Shown here: piece by piece, positions 9,104 to 17,354 of the stretch
How the letters are laid out: each line of letters begins with the position of its first letter
How positions within the stretch are numbered: the first letter of the stretch is position 1
Origin: Pyrinomonadaceae bacterium
GTDB lineage: Bacteria; Acidobacteriota; Blastocatellia; Pyrinomonadales; Pyrinomonadaceae
DNA length: 64,000 nt
Reading direction: 5' to 3'
Assembly: GCA_030841085.1 (NCBI GenBank)
Contig: JAVEDP010000024.1
Coordinates: 186,001-250,000 of the forward strand
The notes under the pieces: model-generated
What the model saw: only the letters and a program-made list of their open reading frames with translations
What the model was told of the DNA's origin: nothing
The model's database searches: none
Made by a program: the position numbers and the translations under genes

Positions 9104-9505
9104 TTATTGATCAGCTTTTTTGAACTTCGTTCCCTTAATTCCTGACTGGCGCAGGTATTTCATTAAACCGCTGGTCATTCGACTTACTTCCGCGGCAAGA
9201 AACGTAAGTCTGTCGAATACATCGTGTTCGAGGTAACCTTGATCCAAAGCCACGTAGAGTTGCGCTCTAACTTCGCCTGCCGAACCCTTAGCCGTTGCCA
9301 AGAACTGATTGAACTCCGCCGTTCCGCTCCGCTCGAATCCTTCAGCGATGTTAGACATGATGGAAACTGATGCTCGGCGGATTTGGTTTTTTAAGCCGTA
9401 ATCTCGTGCAAAAGTTTCCCTTTTTGTGGCCTCATAAATAAGTTTCGTCAGTTCCCTCGATTTCCGCCATACTATGATTTCCTCAAACTTTTTAAACGTC
9501 GGCAT
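9104..9505 (-). CDS. Four-helix-bundle protein (23S rRNA IVS-type / Avd-like, TIGR02436 style)
   Basis: The 133-aa protein is all helical. Its family signature is [18 protein letters not shown] (about 43-60), followed by [19 protein letters not shown]. The family is known from ORFs in intervening sequences of 23S rRNA and is related to the accessory variability determinant (Avd) of diversity-generating retroelements; Avd-type proteins form pentamers that bind nucleic acid or reverse transcriptase. No reverse transcriptase is in this window. The ATG at 9505 is chosen over 9523 because GGAGGAGGTGC precedes it, an unusually strong ribosome site for this genome. The gene is enclosed by perfect inverted heptamer repeats. 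Confidence 0.93.
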   Translation of the reverse strand: MPTFKKFEEIIVWRKSRELTKLIYEATKRETFARDYGLKNQIRRASVSIMSNIAEGFERSGTAEFNQFLATAKGSAGEVRAQLYVALDQGYLEHDVFDRLTFLAAEVSRMTSGLMKYLRQSGIKGTKFKKADQ

Positions 9506-9564
9506 CGCGCACCTCCTCCGCAATAAAGAACTTTAGCGGCCAGGATGTTTCCGAACCAGTGCTA

Positions 9565-9593
9565 CTTGAAACCTGAAACTTGAAACTTGAAAC
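9565..9593. repeat. Right 29-bp arm (CTTGAAA heptamers)
   Basis: Exact reverse complement of 9069-9097, with no mismatch over 29 bases. It lies directly next to the rnj stop codon at 9595-9597. Confidence 0.95.
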
Positions 9594-9594
9594 T

Positions 9595-11256
9595 TTAGAC
9601 TTGCACGACGACCGGCATAATCACCGGCCGCGCGCCGGTAAGTTTTTGAATGAATCGTTTCAACTCGACGCGCACGTGTTCCTTGAGCAGGCTCTCGTCG
9701 GCGAGTGTTTGTCGCGAGGCGCCGGCGATGGCGGCAGTAACAACACGCTGCGCATCCTTCAAAGATCCATTCGTTGAATCGAAGCCGCGCACGCCGCGCG
9801 TTACGATTTCGGGCGGCGATTGCAGTTCGCCTGTCTCAGCGTTGATAGTTACAACCAAGGTGATCATTCCTTCATAAGCTAACTGACGGCGCTGGCGGAT
9901 CGTTTCGCTCTCAATTTCTTCAAAACCCGTGTCGTCAATGAAGGTGCGCCCGATCTCGCGTTTACCGACAACCGCGGCACGCTCGCCGTCGAGTTCCAAC
10001 ACGTCGCCATTCTCGATCAGCACGATATTCTCTTCGGCGTAACCGAGGTGATTTTTTACAAACTCCTTATGACGAAATAGCATGCGATACTCGCCATGAA
10101 TCGGCACGACAAACTTTGGGCGCACCGCTTCGGTCATGATGCGAATGTCTTCCTGCGACGCGTGACCGCTTACATGGACCAGCCGGCGCTTCTCTTCAAT
10201 GATGTTGGCGCCGCGTTTGTAGATCATCCCAATCATTCTGGAAATCAAGCGCTCATTGCCCGGAATAATACGCGCTGAAAGCACAACCGTGTCGCCTTCG
10301 TCGATCATCAGGCCCTTATAGCTTTGCGTCGCCATCTGCGACAGTGCCGCGCGCGCTTCGCCCTGCGAACCCGTCACCAGAAACACAATCTGGTTATCGC
10401 GCATCTGTTTCGCTTCATTGAGCGAGACGAGCAAGCCATCATGAATATCCAGGTAACCCAGCCGATCGGAAATCTCCACGTTCTTTTGCATCGAACGCCC
10501 CAGGACGCAAACCTTCCGATTGAACTGTTGCGCAATATCAATCACGATTTGCAGCCGATGGATCGACGACGCGAACGCCGCAACAATGATGCGGCCGCCG
10601 GCTTCAGCAAAAATCTCTTCAAAGGCCGGGATCACGGCGCGCTCTGACGGGGTGCGACCGGGAACAGTGGCGTTCGTCGAGTCAGACAACAACGCGAGCA
10701 CGCCTTCCTGCCCGTAACGCCGGAACGAACGCAAGTCTATCGGCTCGCCAATCACCGGCGTCTCATCGACCTTATAGTCGCCGGTATGAATAATTGTGCC
10801 GACGGGAGTTTTGATGGCCAGCGAAAAGCAATCGACCAGCGAATGCGACACGCGAATAAACTCCACGGTGAACACGCCAATATCGACCACGTCGCGCGGC
10901 TCGACTCGATGCAGCAAGACGTCATTCGTCAACTCGTGCTCTTCGAGTTTGCTTTCAGCCAATCCGGCAGTGAAGTGCGAACAGTAAACCGGCACATTAA
11001 ACTTCTTGAGAATGTAAGGCAGCGCACCGAGGTGGTCCTCGTGCCCGTGGGTGAGCACTATCGCAGTTATGTGATCGCGATACTCTTCGAGAAAGTCGAA
11101 GTTAGGAATGCAGACGTCAACGCCGTAGGCGGTTTCTTCAGGAAAGCCCATGCCCGCGTCGAGAATGAGCATCTCATCCTCATAACGCACAGCCATGCAA
11201 TTCATTCCAAACTCGCCGATACCGCCGAGCGGAATTATCTCTAATACACTACTCAC
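9595..11256 (-). CDS. rnj: Ribonuclease J
   Basis: RNase J is a metallo-beta-lactamase/beta-CASP ribonuclease with endo- and 5'-exonuclease activity in mRNA decay and rRNA maturation. The 553-aa protein carries the metal motif THGHEDHLG (H70, H72, D74, H75), HTGDYK, the SDSTNA segment, the beta-CASP motif region AAFASSIHRLQ and the C-terminal VSGHASQED and PIHGEYR motifs. The length is typical. The start at 11256 gives the standard N-terminus IIPLGGIGEFGMN. It is followed directly by the repeat-bounded four-helix-bundle gene on the same strand. Confidence 0.96.
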   Translation of the reverse strand: MSSVLEIIPLGGIGEFGMNCMAVRYEDEMLILDAGMGFPEETAYGVDVCIPNFDFLEEYRDHITAIVLTHGHEDHLGALPYILKKFNVPVYCSHFTAGLAESKLEEHELTNDVLLHRVEPRDVVDIGVFTVEFIRVSHSLVDCFSLAIKTPVGTIIHTGDYKVDETPVIGEPIDLRSFRRYGQEGVLALLSDSTNATVPGRTPSERAVIPAFEEIFAEAGGRIIVAAFASSIHRLQIVIDIAQQFNRKVCVLGRSMQKNVEISDRLGYLDIHDGLLVSLNEAKQMRDNQIVFLVTGSQGEARAALSQMATQSYKGLMIDEGDTVVLSARIIPGNERLISRMIGMIYKRGANIIEEKRRLVHVSGHASQEDIRIMTEAVRPKFVVPIHGEYRMLFRHKEFVKNHLGYAEENIVLIENGDVLELDGERAAVVGKREIGRTFIDDTGFEEIESETIRQRRQLAYEGMITLVVTINAETGELQSPPEIVTRGVRGFDSTNGSLKDAQRVVTAAIAGASRQTLADESLLKEHVRVELKRFIQKLTGARPVIMPVVVQV

Positions 11257-11528
11257 TATGGTTTGCTACTCAATGTTCAGAACTGGGCCCCAAAAAAACT
11301 TGCAGGATAGTCTAGTCGTGGAGTATAGCATAAGCTTTCTGGCGTTTTGCGCGGGTCAGCGCCCATGCGCAACCTGGCTTCCGTTGCGTGTTTTCTCGGG
11401 AAAGGTTCACGACATCCTTTCGAGGCAGACGACCCTCACAACTAATCCACTTTATTCTCCTCGCCGCCTTGCTGTTTTAAGTCCGCGAGTTAAGTGCCAA
11501 TCCTGCCAATGCAAAAGGAGAAATCAAA

Positions 11529-12428
11529 ATGACAAGGTCAAAATTATTCATTGGCTCTTCACAGAAAAATCTGCGCGTTGCGCAAGTGCTCGCCGAAAGT
11601 TTGGAAGAGCACGCCGAGGTAACAATCTGGAATGAAGGCCTGTTTGGTCTTAACCAGAGTAATTTGGAGAATCTAATCCGTACTTTGACAGAGTTTGACT
11701 TTGCCGCGTTCATTTTGGCGCCTGACGACATCACTGAAAGTAAGGGCGAAGCCAAAGCCTCGCCGCGCGACAACGTCTTGTTTGAAAGCGGCCTCTTCAT
11801 GGGCGTGCTCGGTCGCGAGCGCGTCTTTTTAGTTCATGATGAGAAGGTCGCGCTAAAGATTCCGTCCGATCTCGCCGGCATCACCTTAGCCGGTTATGAC
11901 AGTTCCCGCATTGGCGGCACTGAGGCGCCGGCGGCCGTGCGCAAGGCGGCTCGCATCATTAGCGACGCCATCAACGCAGCGCGATACCCTCATCTAGTCG
12001 GCCTCTGGAGATCGGTTTATCCGATGACGTTCGAGGAAGGGGATCCGCTGGTTGATGAGACGCTCGAGATAAGACCTTGTCGCGGCGGCATTTTATTGCA
12101 AACCAAGGAAAGCACACTTCAGGACTTTTACACGGCGTTCGGAAGTTTGAGTTTGGAAAGACAGATCACCGGTACGTGGAAGTCGGTCGAGGCGGCTAAC
12201 GACATGCAAGGAGTATTCGTGTTAACCGTGCTTCCCACTGCAAATGTCATGTACGGTTATTTCACTTCGCCGGATCAAATTGGCGGCGTCGTATACGCTA
12301 CGTGGGTGCTGGCAAAGATGACAGGAGCCGACGGTAAGCCGGTCACCCCCGAGAAGTTGGATGAACGAATAAAGAAAGCCCAGGAGCTGCTTAAAACAAA
12401 AACGGTTTCAGGCCCAACCCCTTCGTGA
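11529..12428 (+). CDS. TIR-like nucleotide-binding domain protein with an unknown C-terminal beta-rich domain
   Basis: Residues 4-125 form a TIR-like domain of the predicted nucleotide-binding type found in CBASS/Pycsar effectors (Pfam PF10137 style): KLFIGSS at the start, IWNEGLF (33-39), FAAFILAPDD (58-67) and NVLFESGLFMG (82-92), where E86 fits the catalytic Glu of NADases. Residues 155-265 form a separate beta-rich region with two similar half-motifs (VGLWRSVYPM and TGTWKSVEAA) and no recognised family; a small beta-barrel ligand sensor is one possibility. No signal peptide or membrane segment is seen. No CD-NTase or pycsar cyclase lies nearby. AAGGAG lies 8 bases before the ATG. Its role in defence is inferred from the domain only. 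Confidence 0.82.
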   Translation: MTRSKLFIGSSQKNLRVAQVLAESLEEHAEVTIWNEGLFGLNQSNLENLIRTLTEFDFAAFILAPDDITESKGEAKASPRDNVLFESGLFMGVLGRERVFLVHDEKVALKIPSDLAGITLAGYDSSRIGGTEAPAAVRKAARIISDAINAARYPHLVGLWRSVYPMTFEEGDPLVDETLEIRPCRGGILLQTKESTLQDFYTAFGSLSLERQITGTWKSVEAANDMQGVFVLTVLPTANVMYGYFTSPDQIGGVVYATWVLAKMTGADGKPVTPEKLDERIKKAQELLKTKTVSGPTPS

Positions 12429-12461
12429 ACGATCGAATTTTCAAGAAATTGAGAAACTGAG

Positions 12462-12917
12462 ATGAACGCGAATCAACGACTTATATTGTTTTCGGCCCTG
12501 GCGATTGTGATGTGGGGATTCTGGGGTTTCTTTGGCAAGGTGGCGCTCGACAAAAAGATGGCTGCGATTTCAATTCTGCTAGTCGAAACGATGATCAGTG
12601 CGCTGGTTGCGCTTCCGGTTTTCGTAACAATGTCTATGGCATCGCATGGCCAGCTATCGCAAACCTCGTGGAACATTTACGGTTTACTTTCGGGCGCAGT
12701 GCTGGCGATCGGATTACTGTTCTACTATCTCGCGCTCGCCGAAGGTCATGTCTCGGTCGTCGTCCCACTTACTGCGACCTATCCATTGATCTCAGTCTTG
12801 TTGAGTTTAGTTTTTCTGGGTGAGCGCCCCACCCTTTGGCAATGGATCGGCGTGGTGTTTGTGATCCTTGGCGCGATACTATTACTTGGTCCCGCCCAAA
12901 GCACGCAGCATAACTAA
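12462..12917 (+). CDS. Half-size DMT (EamA-type) membrane transporter
   Basis: The 151-aa protein has five predicted membrane helices (about 7-26, 34-56, 70-90, 98-117, 124-143). It matches a single EamA repeat, ending LGERPTLWQWIGVVFVILG, a classical DMT signature. Full-length DMT exporters carry two such repeats in 280-300 aa, so this is a short type that would have to dimerise. The substrate cannot be told. It starts 33 bp after the TIR gene on the same strand, so the two may be co-transcribed, but no functional link is evident. Confidence 0.85.
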   Translation: MNANQRLILFSALAIVMWGFWGFFGKVALDKKMAAISILLVETMISALVALPVFVTMSMASHGQLSQTSWNIYGLLSGAVLAIGLLFYYLALAEGHVSVVVPLTATYPLISVLLSLVFLGERPTLWQWIGVVFVILGAILLLGPAQSTQHN

Positions 12918-12980
12918 ACAGCAACTCGCTTTTAAAAATGGGATCTCGCTTGATCGCAATCTTCCGGTTACAATTCAGGC

Positions 12981-14420
12981 ATGATCAAACTCTACAGCGC
13001 TTTCTGCGCGTTGGCTTTCGTATTTTCTTCAACAATAATAGTTTTCGCGACGCCACGAACGATGCGGCTGGACTATTACCACACTGGCGACGCCAAGCAG
13101 GAAACATTCAGTCTCGATCGCGTGGTGCTTGAACCGCTTCTCTGGCCCGGTGATTTGAGCAAGTCGATAGACACAACCAACCTGGGCAAATACTCTTTTG
13201 AAGTTCGCGATCAGAAAACAAAACAAGTGCTTTACTCGCGCGGCTTCGCATCAATCTATGGCGAGTGGGAAACGACGGATGAAGCCGCCACAATCAAACG
13301 AACCTTTAGCGAGTCGCTCCGCTTCCCCGCTCCCGAGGCGCCCGTAGAAATCGTCTTGAAAAAGCGCGACGCCAAAAACGAGTGGCGGGACATCTGGACC
13401 CACGCCGTTGATCCGAAGGACATCTTCATCGATCGATCCCAACAATCTGCTCCGGCGCCGTTATTAGCGATTCAGAAGATGGGCGATCCGGCAACGAAGG
13501 TTGATCTGCTTTTGCTGGGCGATGGCTACACCGCGCGCGAAACTAAGAAGTTCGTTGCGGACGCTCGTCGTTTGCTCGATGTGCTGTTTGCAACTTCGCC
13601 TTTTAAAGAGCACCGCAAGGATTTCAACGTTTGGGGCCTATGCCCGCCGGCGCACGAGAGCGGGATTTCGCGGCCGTCAACCGGCATCTATCATGACTCG
13701 CCGGTCGGCGCGACTTACGATGCGTTTGGTTCTGAACGCTATGTGCTCACTTTTGATAATCATGCGCTGCGCAAAGTCGCGCAGTTCGCTCCTTACGAAT
13801 TCATCGAGATCCTCGCGAACAACCGCACCTATGGCGGCGGCGGAATCTTCAACCTGTACAGCACGGTGGCGGTGGACAACGCCTTCGCCAACTACGTTTT
13901 TGTGCACGAGTTTGGCCATCACTTTGCCGGACTTGCCGACGAGTACTACACGTCAGACGTTTCCTACAATCCGGGAGCGGAACGGATTGAACCGTGGGAA
14001 CCAAATGTCAGCGCGCTGCGTGCCGTTACTGACGTGCCGGCGATCGCAGGAGACCGGCGTCCGTTTTTAAAATGGAAAGACATGATTTCACCCGAGACTC
14101 CTATTCCAACCCCATGGAACAAAGCGGAGTTTGAAAAGTATTCACGCGAAATCCAAAAACGCCGCGCGAAGATCCGAAAAGATAAACTTCCTGAGAATGT
14201 TATGGAGGCGTTGTTTCGTGAAGAGTTGGCACACGAACGCAAGATGTTCGCGGCAGAAAAGTATGCCGGCCATGTCGGCGCGTTTGAAGGCGCGAACTAT
14301 GAACCGAAGGGTTATTACCGGCCGGAGATCGACTGCATCATGTTTACGCGTACCGCTCACTTTTGCGCCGTTTGTCGCCGGGCCATCGAACGCATCATTG
14401 GGCTCTACTCGAATGGTTGA
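12981..14420 (+). CDS. Secreted M64-family zinc metallopeptidase (IgA peptidase-like)
   Basis: The 479-aa protein has an N-terminal signal peptide (about 1-23, ending VFA). A beta-rich N-terminal domain (about 30-150) is followed by the peptidase M64 domain: LLLGDGYTA (about 175-183), zinc motif VHEFGHHFAGLADEYY (about 308-323, HExxH) and a C-terminal cysteine pair in FCAVCRRAI. M64 includes the Clostridium IgA1 protease, but in soil bacteria the substrate is unknown. The start ATG at 12981 gives a good signal sequence. A near-perfect 40-bp inverted repeat follows the stop codon and may act as a terminator. Confidence 0.9.
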   Translation: MIKLYSAFCALAFVFSSTIIVFATPRTMRLDYYHTGDAKQETFSLDRVVLEPLLWPGDLSKSIDTTNLGKYSFEVRDQKTKQVLYSRGFASIYGEWETTDEAATIKRTFSESLRFPAPEAPVEIVLKKRDAKNEWRDIWTHAVDPKDIFIDRSQQSAPAPLLAIQKMGDPATKVDLLLLGDGYTARETKKFVADARRLLDVLFATSPFKEHRKDFNVWGLCPPAHESGISRPSTGIYHDSPVGATYDAFGSERYVLTFDNHALRKVAQFAPYEFIEILANNRTYGGGGIFNLYSTVAVDNAFANYVFVHEFGHHFAGLADEYYTSDVSYNPGAERIEPWEPNVSALRAVTDVPAIAGDRRPFLKWKDMISPETPIPTPWNKAEFEKYSREIQKRRAKIRKDKLPENVMEALFREELAHERKMFAAEKYAGHVGAFEGANYEPKGYYRPEIDCIMFTRTAHFCAVCRRAIERIIGLYSNG

Positions 14421-14435
14421 TGTCTAGTTTCAGTT

Positions 14436-14535
14436 TTCTCTGTGCGTCCTTTGTGTGCTCTGTGCCTTTGTGGTGAGCAATCGCAGATAAAGATCCACCA
14501 CCAAGGCACAGAGCACACAAAGGACGCACAGAGAA
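14436..14535. repeat. Inverted repeat with 40-bp arms after the M64 gene (family G)
   Basis: Arms 14436-14475 and 14496-14535 are reverse complements with one mismatch in 40. Both are rich in CTCTGTG and CCTTTGTG words. The loop is 20 bp. It lies 16 bp after the M64 stop codon and could form a very stable RNA hairpin. There is no T run, so it is not a classical intrinsic terminator. Confidence 0.9.
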
Positions 14536-14617
14536 GATTTCGAACCAGGACCTTACCGAAATCAAAGAGTACTTTTCGATCTCCCCTTTTCCCGATCTCA
14601 GTCTGAAAGGCACAGCA

Positions 14618-16804
14618 ATGCAAAGATACCTACCAATCCTTCTTATCCTATTGGCAATTTTCGCCAGTCCGATTCTTGCTCAGAAACGTAACATCACCGA
14701 AAAGGACTTATTCAATTTTGTCTGGGTTGGCGATCCGCAAATTTCGCCAGACGGAGAACGCGTAGCCTTCGTCCGCATCAGCGTCAACGAAAAGAAGGAT
14801 GGCTACAACACCGCCATCTGGACGGTCTCTTCCACCAGCGGTGAAACCCATCAACTGACGACAGGGCCGCGCGACTCTTCGCCGCGCTGGTCGCCCGACG
14901 GAAAATATCTGGCCTTCGTTCGCGTTACCGAAAAAGATGGGAAGCCTGATGTATCGCAACTCTTCATGCTGCCATTGGCCGGCGGCGACTCTTTTCAGTT
15001 TACGAATGTTGCGCGCGGCGCCAGTCAGCCGCTGTGGTCGCCGGATGGCAAGACAATTGCTTTCGTGAACGATGCAAGTGCGGAAGATCTGTCCAAGCAA
15101 AAGGACGCGCCAGCAAACTCTTCAACCCCGCAAGCTGCGCCATCTGAGGATTCGCCCAGCCGAACAGACAGAAGCAAAGCGGACGATAAGCGAGACAGCG
15201 ATGTGCGGGTAATAACGCACGCGGTCTACAGATCCAACGGCGCCGGTTACCTCGATGCGAAACACCCGCAGCACATTTGGATCGTTGCCGCGCCCCATAA
15301 CGCAGACGAGAAAGTCACGCCAATACAATTAACGAAAGGCCGCTACTCGGAAGATCACGTTACCTGGTCCAGGGACAGTGCTCAGCTTTACTTCGCGTCC
15401 GACCGCGTTGACGAACCCTATTACGAACTTGAGAAAACGGATATCTATTCCGTTTCGCCTGCCGGTGGACCAGCCGTCAAGCTTACATCGTTTGATATGG
15501 GCGCCGGCGCGTTTGCCGTCAGCCCCAACGGCAAGCAAATCGCATTCGTGGCCGCCACCGGCCAACCAGTAACGTCATACACCCAGCCTGACCTATGGGT
15601 AATGGACATCGCTACGAACGCCAAGCCGCGCAATCTGACGGGAAGTTTTGATTACGATGTCGGCTCGGGTGTCGGCGGCGATAATGCACCACCACGCGCG
15701 GGCGGCGGCAGTCCTCCCGTCTGGACCGCTGACGGCCGTGGCATCGTGGCGGTTTATGCAAGGGAAGGACGAGCAAACCTCGCAACGTTTGATGCTGCAA
15801 GCGGCCGGGCCGCGGATATAACTCGCGGCAATCAAGCGCTGCTTACTTTTCGAATGACTAATGCCGGTAATTTCGTCTACACACTCTCGACACCGACGCG
15901 GTTAGGCGATCTCTTTTGGCTCGACCGTTCAGGAGCTGAACCTAAACAGCTAACGCATCTCAACGACGATTTGTTTTCGCGTTTGAATCTGACTGAGCCG
16001 GAGGAAATTTGGTATCAAAGCTTTGATGGCAAGAAAATTCAGGCCTGGATACAGAAGCCGCCCAACTTTGATCCCAACAAAAAGTATCCGCTGATTTTGA
16101 ATATTCATGGTGGTCCACATTCAGCTTACGGGTTTGTTTTCGATCATGAGTTTCAATGGATGGCGGCGAAGGGCTATGTCGTGCTCTATCCGAATCCGCG
16201 CGGCAGCACCAGCTATGGCCAGGAGTTTGGCAACGTCATTCAATATCACTACCCGGGCGATGACTATAAAGATTTGATGTCCGGCGTCGACGAAATGATT
16301 AAGCGCGGGTACATCGACGACAAGAAGTTGGGCGTCACCGGCGGCAGCGGCGGCGGACTGCTGACAAACTGGACCATAGTGCAAACGACTCGGTTCGCGG
16401 CGGCCGTGTCGCAGCGAGACATCGCTGACTGGGCCGACTGGTGGTACTCGGCAGACTTCACACAGTTTCAACCGGAATGGTTTCGTGGCGCGCCTTTTGA
16501 AGATCCCGATGATTTCAAAGCACGCTCGCCAATTACTTTTGTCAAGAATGTGACTACGCCGTTGATGTTGATACTCGGTGAAGCTGACTATCGGACGCCC
16601 ACCGGCGCCGGTGGCGAGCAAATGTTTCGCGCGCTGAAATATCGCAAGATTCCCACGGTGATGGTCCGCTTTCCCAACGAATCGCACGAGCTATCGCGTT
16701 CAGGCCAACCGTGGCATCGCATCGAGCGCCTGGAACACATCGTCGGCTGGTTTGATCATTGGCTGTTGGGCGTGCCGAAGCCGGAATATGAAGTCGGACA
16801 GTAG
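14618..16804 (+). CDS. Secreted S9-family serine peptidase (acylaminoacyl peptidase / DPP-like)
   Basis: Prolyl-oligopeptidase-family enzyme of 728 aa. A signal peptide (about 1-21, ending ILAQ) is followed by a WD40-like TolB/DPP beta-propeller (about 30-440; repeats such as PQISPDGERVAFVR and PRWSPDGKYLAFVR) and an alpha/beta hydrolase domain (about 460-720). The nucleophile is S577 in VTGGSGGGLL; Asp lies in GEADYRTP and His in FPNESHELS. The oxyanion region NIHGGPHSAYG is intact. A low-complexity acidic insert (about 155-200) interrupts the propeller. It is likely periplasmic and cleaves short peptides. It is separated from the M64 gene by the 14.4-kb inverted repeat. Confidence 0.93.
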   Translation: MQRYLPILLILLAIFASPILAQKRNITEKDLFNFVWVGDPQISPDGERVAFVRISVNEKKDGYNTAIWTVSSTSGETHQLTTGPRDSSPRWSPDGKYLAFVRVTEKDGKPDVSQLFMLPLAGGDSFQFTNVARGASQPLWSPDGKTIAFVNDASAEDLSKQKDAPANSSTPQAAPSEDSPSRTDRSKADDKRDSDVRVITHAVYRSNGAGYLDAKHPQHIWIVAAPHNADEKVTPIQLTKGRYSEDHVTWSRDSAQLYFASDRVDEPYYELEKTDIYSVSPAGGPAVKLTSFDMGAGAFAVSPNGKQIAFVAATGQPVTSYTQPDLWVMDIATNAKPRNLTGSFDYDVGSGVGGDNAPPRAGGGSPPVWTADGRGIVAVYAREGRANLATFDAASGRAADITRGNQALLTFRMTNAGNFVYTLSTPTRLGDLFWLDRSGAEPKQLTHLNDDLFSRLNLTEPEEIWYQSFDGKKIQAWIQKPPNFDPNKKYPLILNIHGGPHSAYGFVFDHEFQWMAAKGYVVLYPNPRGSTSYGQEFGNVIQYHYPGDDYKDLMSGVDEMIKRGYIDDKKLGVTGGSGGGLLTNWTIVQTTRFAAAVSQRDIADWADWWYSADFTQFQPEWFRGAPFEDPDDFKARSPITFVKNVTTPLMLILGEADYRTPTGAGGEQMFRALKYRKIPTVMVRFPNESHELSRSGQPWHRIERLEHIVGWFDHWLLGVPKPEYEVGQ

Positions 16805-16861
16805 GACGTAAAGCAAACTGTTAGTTTGCGTCGGAACGTAAGCACGCTGTTGGTTTCCTGG
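16804..16861. repeat. Direct repeat of about 29 bp (family C half-element)
   Basis: Two diverged units, 16804-16832 and 16833-16861, lie in tandem. The first contains GTAAAGCAAACTGTTAGTTT, which is also the arm of the palindrome at 32570-32652. The second is a degenerate copy (GTAAGCACGCTGTTGGTTT). The unit fills the gap between the S9 peptidase and the SnoaL-like gene. Confidence 0.7.
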
Positions 16862-16883
16862 AACGAGATTGAAAGCAAATCCA

Positions 16884-17276
16884 ATGAATGACGAACAACA
16901 AATCCGCGAACTAATCACCACCTGGTTGCGTGTCACTGCTGAAGGCGACATCAATCAGATATTGCCGCTGATGACCGACGACGTCGTCTTTCTGGTTGCC
17001 GGTCAGCCGCCAATGCGCGGGCGCGAAGCGTTTGCTGCGTCATTCGCCGGCTGGCAAGGGAAGTTCAGTTTGGAAACAGATTGTGAGATTCAGGAAATTC
17101 AAGTGAGCGGAAATTTGGCATACAGTTGGACCAGGCTGTCAGTGACGATGACGCCAGTTGGGGGCGGACCGGCAAATCGCCGCAGCGGGACCACGCTCAC
17201 TGTCTGGCGCAAGAATGCCGACGGCGCCTGGCAAATCTTTCGCGATGCAAATCTTCTCGCGCCAGAGTCCGATTAG
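16884..17276 (+). CDS. SnoaL-like / DUF4440 protein (SgcJ/EcaC type)
   Basis: The 130-aa protein has an alpha+beta cone fold of the NTF2 superfamily: EQQIRELITTWLRVTAEGD (helices), MTDDVVFLVAGQPPMRGREAF and a C-terminal strand LTVWRKNADGAWQIFRDANL. SgcJ/EcaC-type members are small enzymes or binding proteins of unknown substrate. A TTG at 16869 would lengthen the frame by five residues; the ATG at 16884 is preferred by family alignment. There is no signal peptide. Hairpin repeats lie on both sides, so it is probably its own transcription unit. Confidence 0.85.
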   Translation: MNDEQQIRELITTWLRVTAEGDINQILPLMTDDVVFLVAGQPPMRGREAFAASFAGWQGKFSLETDCEIQEIQVSGNLAYSWTRLSVTMTPVGGGPANRRSGTTLTVWRKNADGAWQIFRDANLLAPESD

Positions 17277-17284
17277 TATGAACG

Positions 17285-17340
17285 TGGCATAGACTTCAGT
17301 CTGTGGCAGCGCTGGCAGGCACAGACTGAAGTCTATGCCA
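17285..17340. repeat. Family B hairpin, copy 1
   Basis: Perfect 21-bp inverted repeat (TGGCATAGACTTCAGTCTGT plus G, and its reverse complement) with a 14-bp loop, between the SnoaL-like gene and the LigB dioxygenase. Related copies lie at 43256-43309 and 44069-44146. Confidence 0.9.
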
Positions 17341-17354
17341 CTCTCGAAGAGCTT

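Larger units (their letters stand above)
9069..9593 (-). mobile_element. Candidate element: four-helix-bundle gene between perfect 29-bp inverted repeats
   Basis: The ends 9069-9097 and 9565-9593 are exact reverse complements over 29 bp. Each is G plus four heptamers (TTTCAAG, TTTCAAG, TTTCAGG, TTTCAAG). Between them is one gene (9104-9505) with a strong ribosome site. The unit fits exactly between the stop codon of rnj (9595-9597) and the start region of the SDR gene (GTG 9067). No target-site duplication is obvious at the borders. Calling it mobile is inference: the structure resembles a small transposable unit, but the protein is no known transposase. Confidence 0.5.

Noticed and set aside
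9069-9593. Diversity-generating retroelement
   Set aside because: The Avd-like protein would fit, but there is no reverse transcriptase, template repeat or variable repeat nearby.
11529-12917. Complete CBASS or Pycsar operon
   Set aside because: Only the TIR-like protein is present; neither neighbour is a nucleotide cyclase, and the DMT transporter is not a known component.
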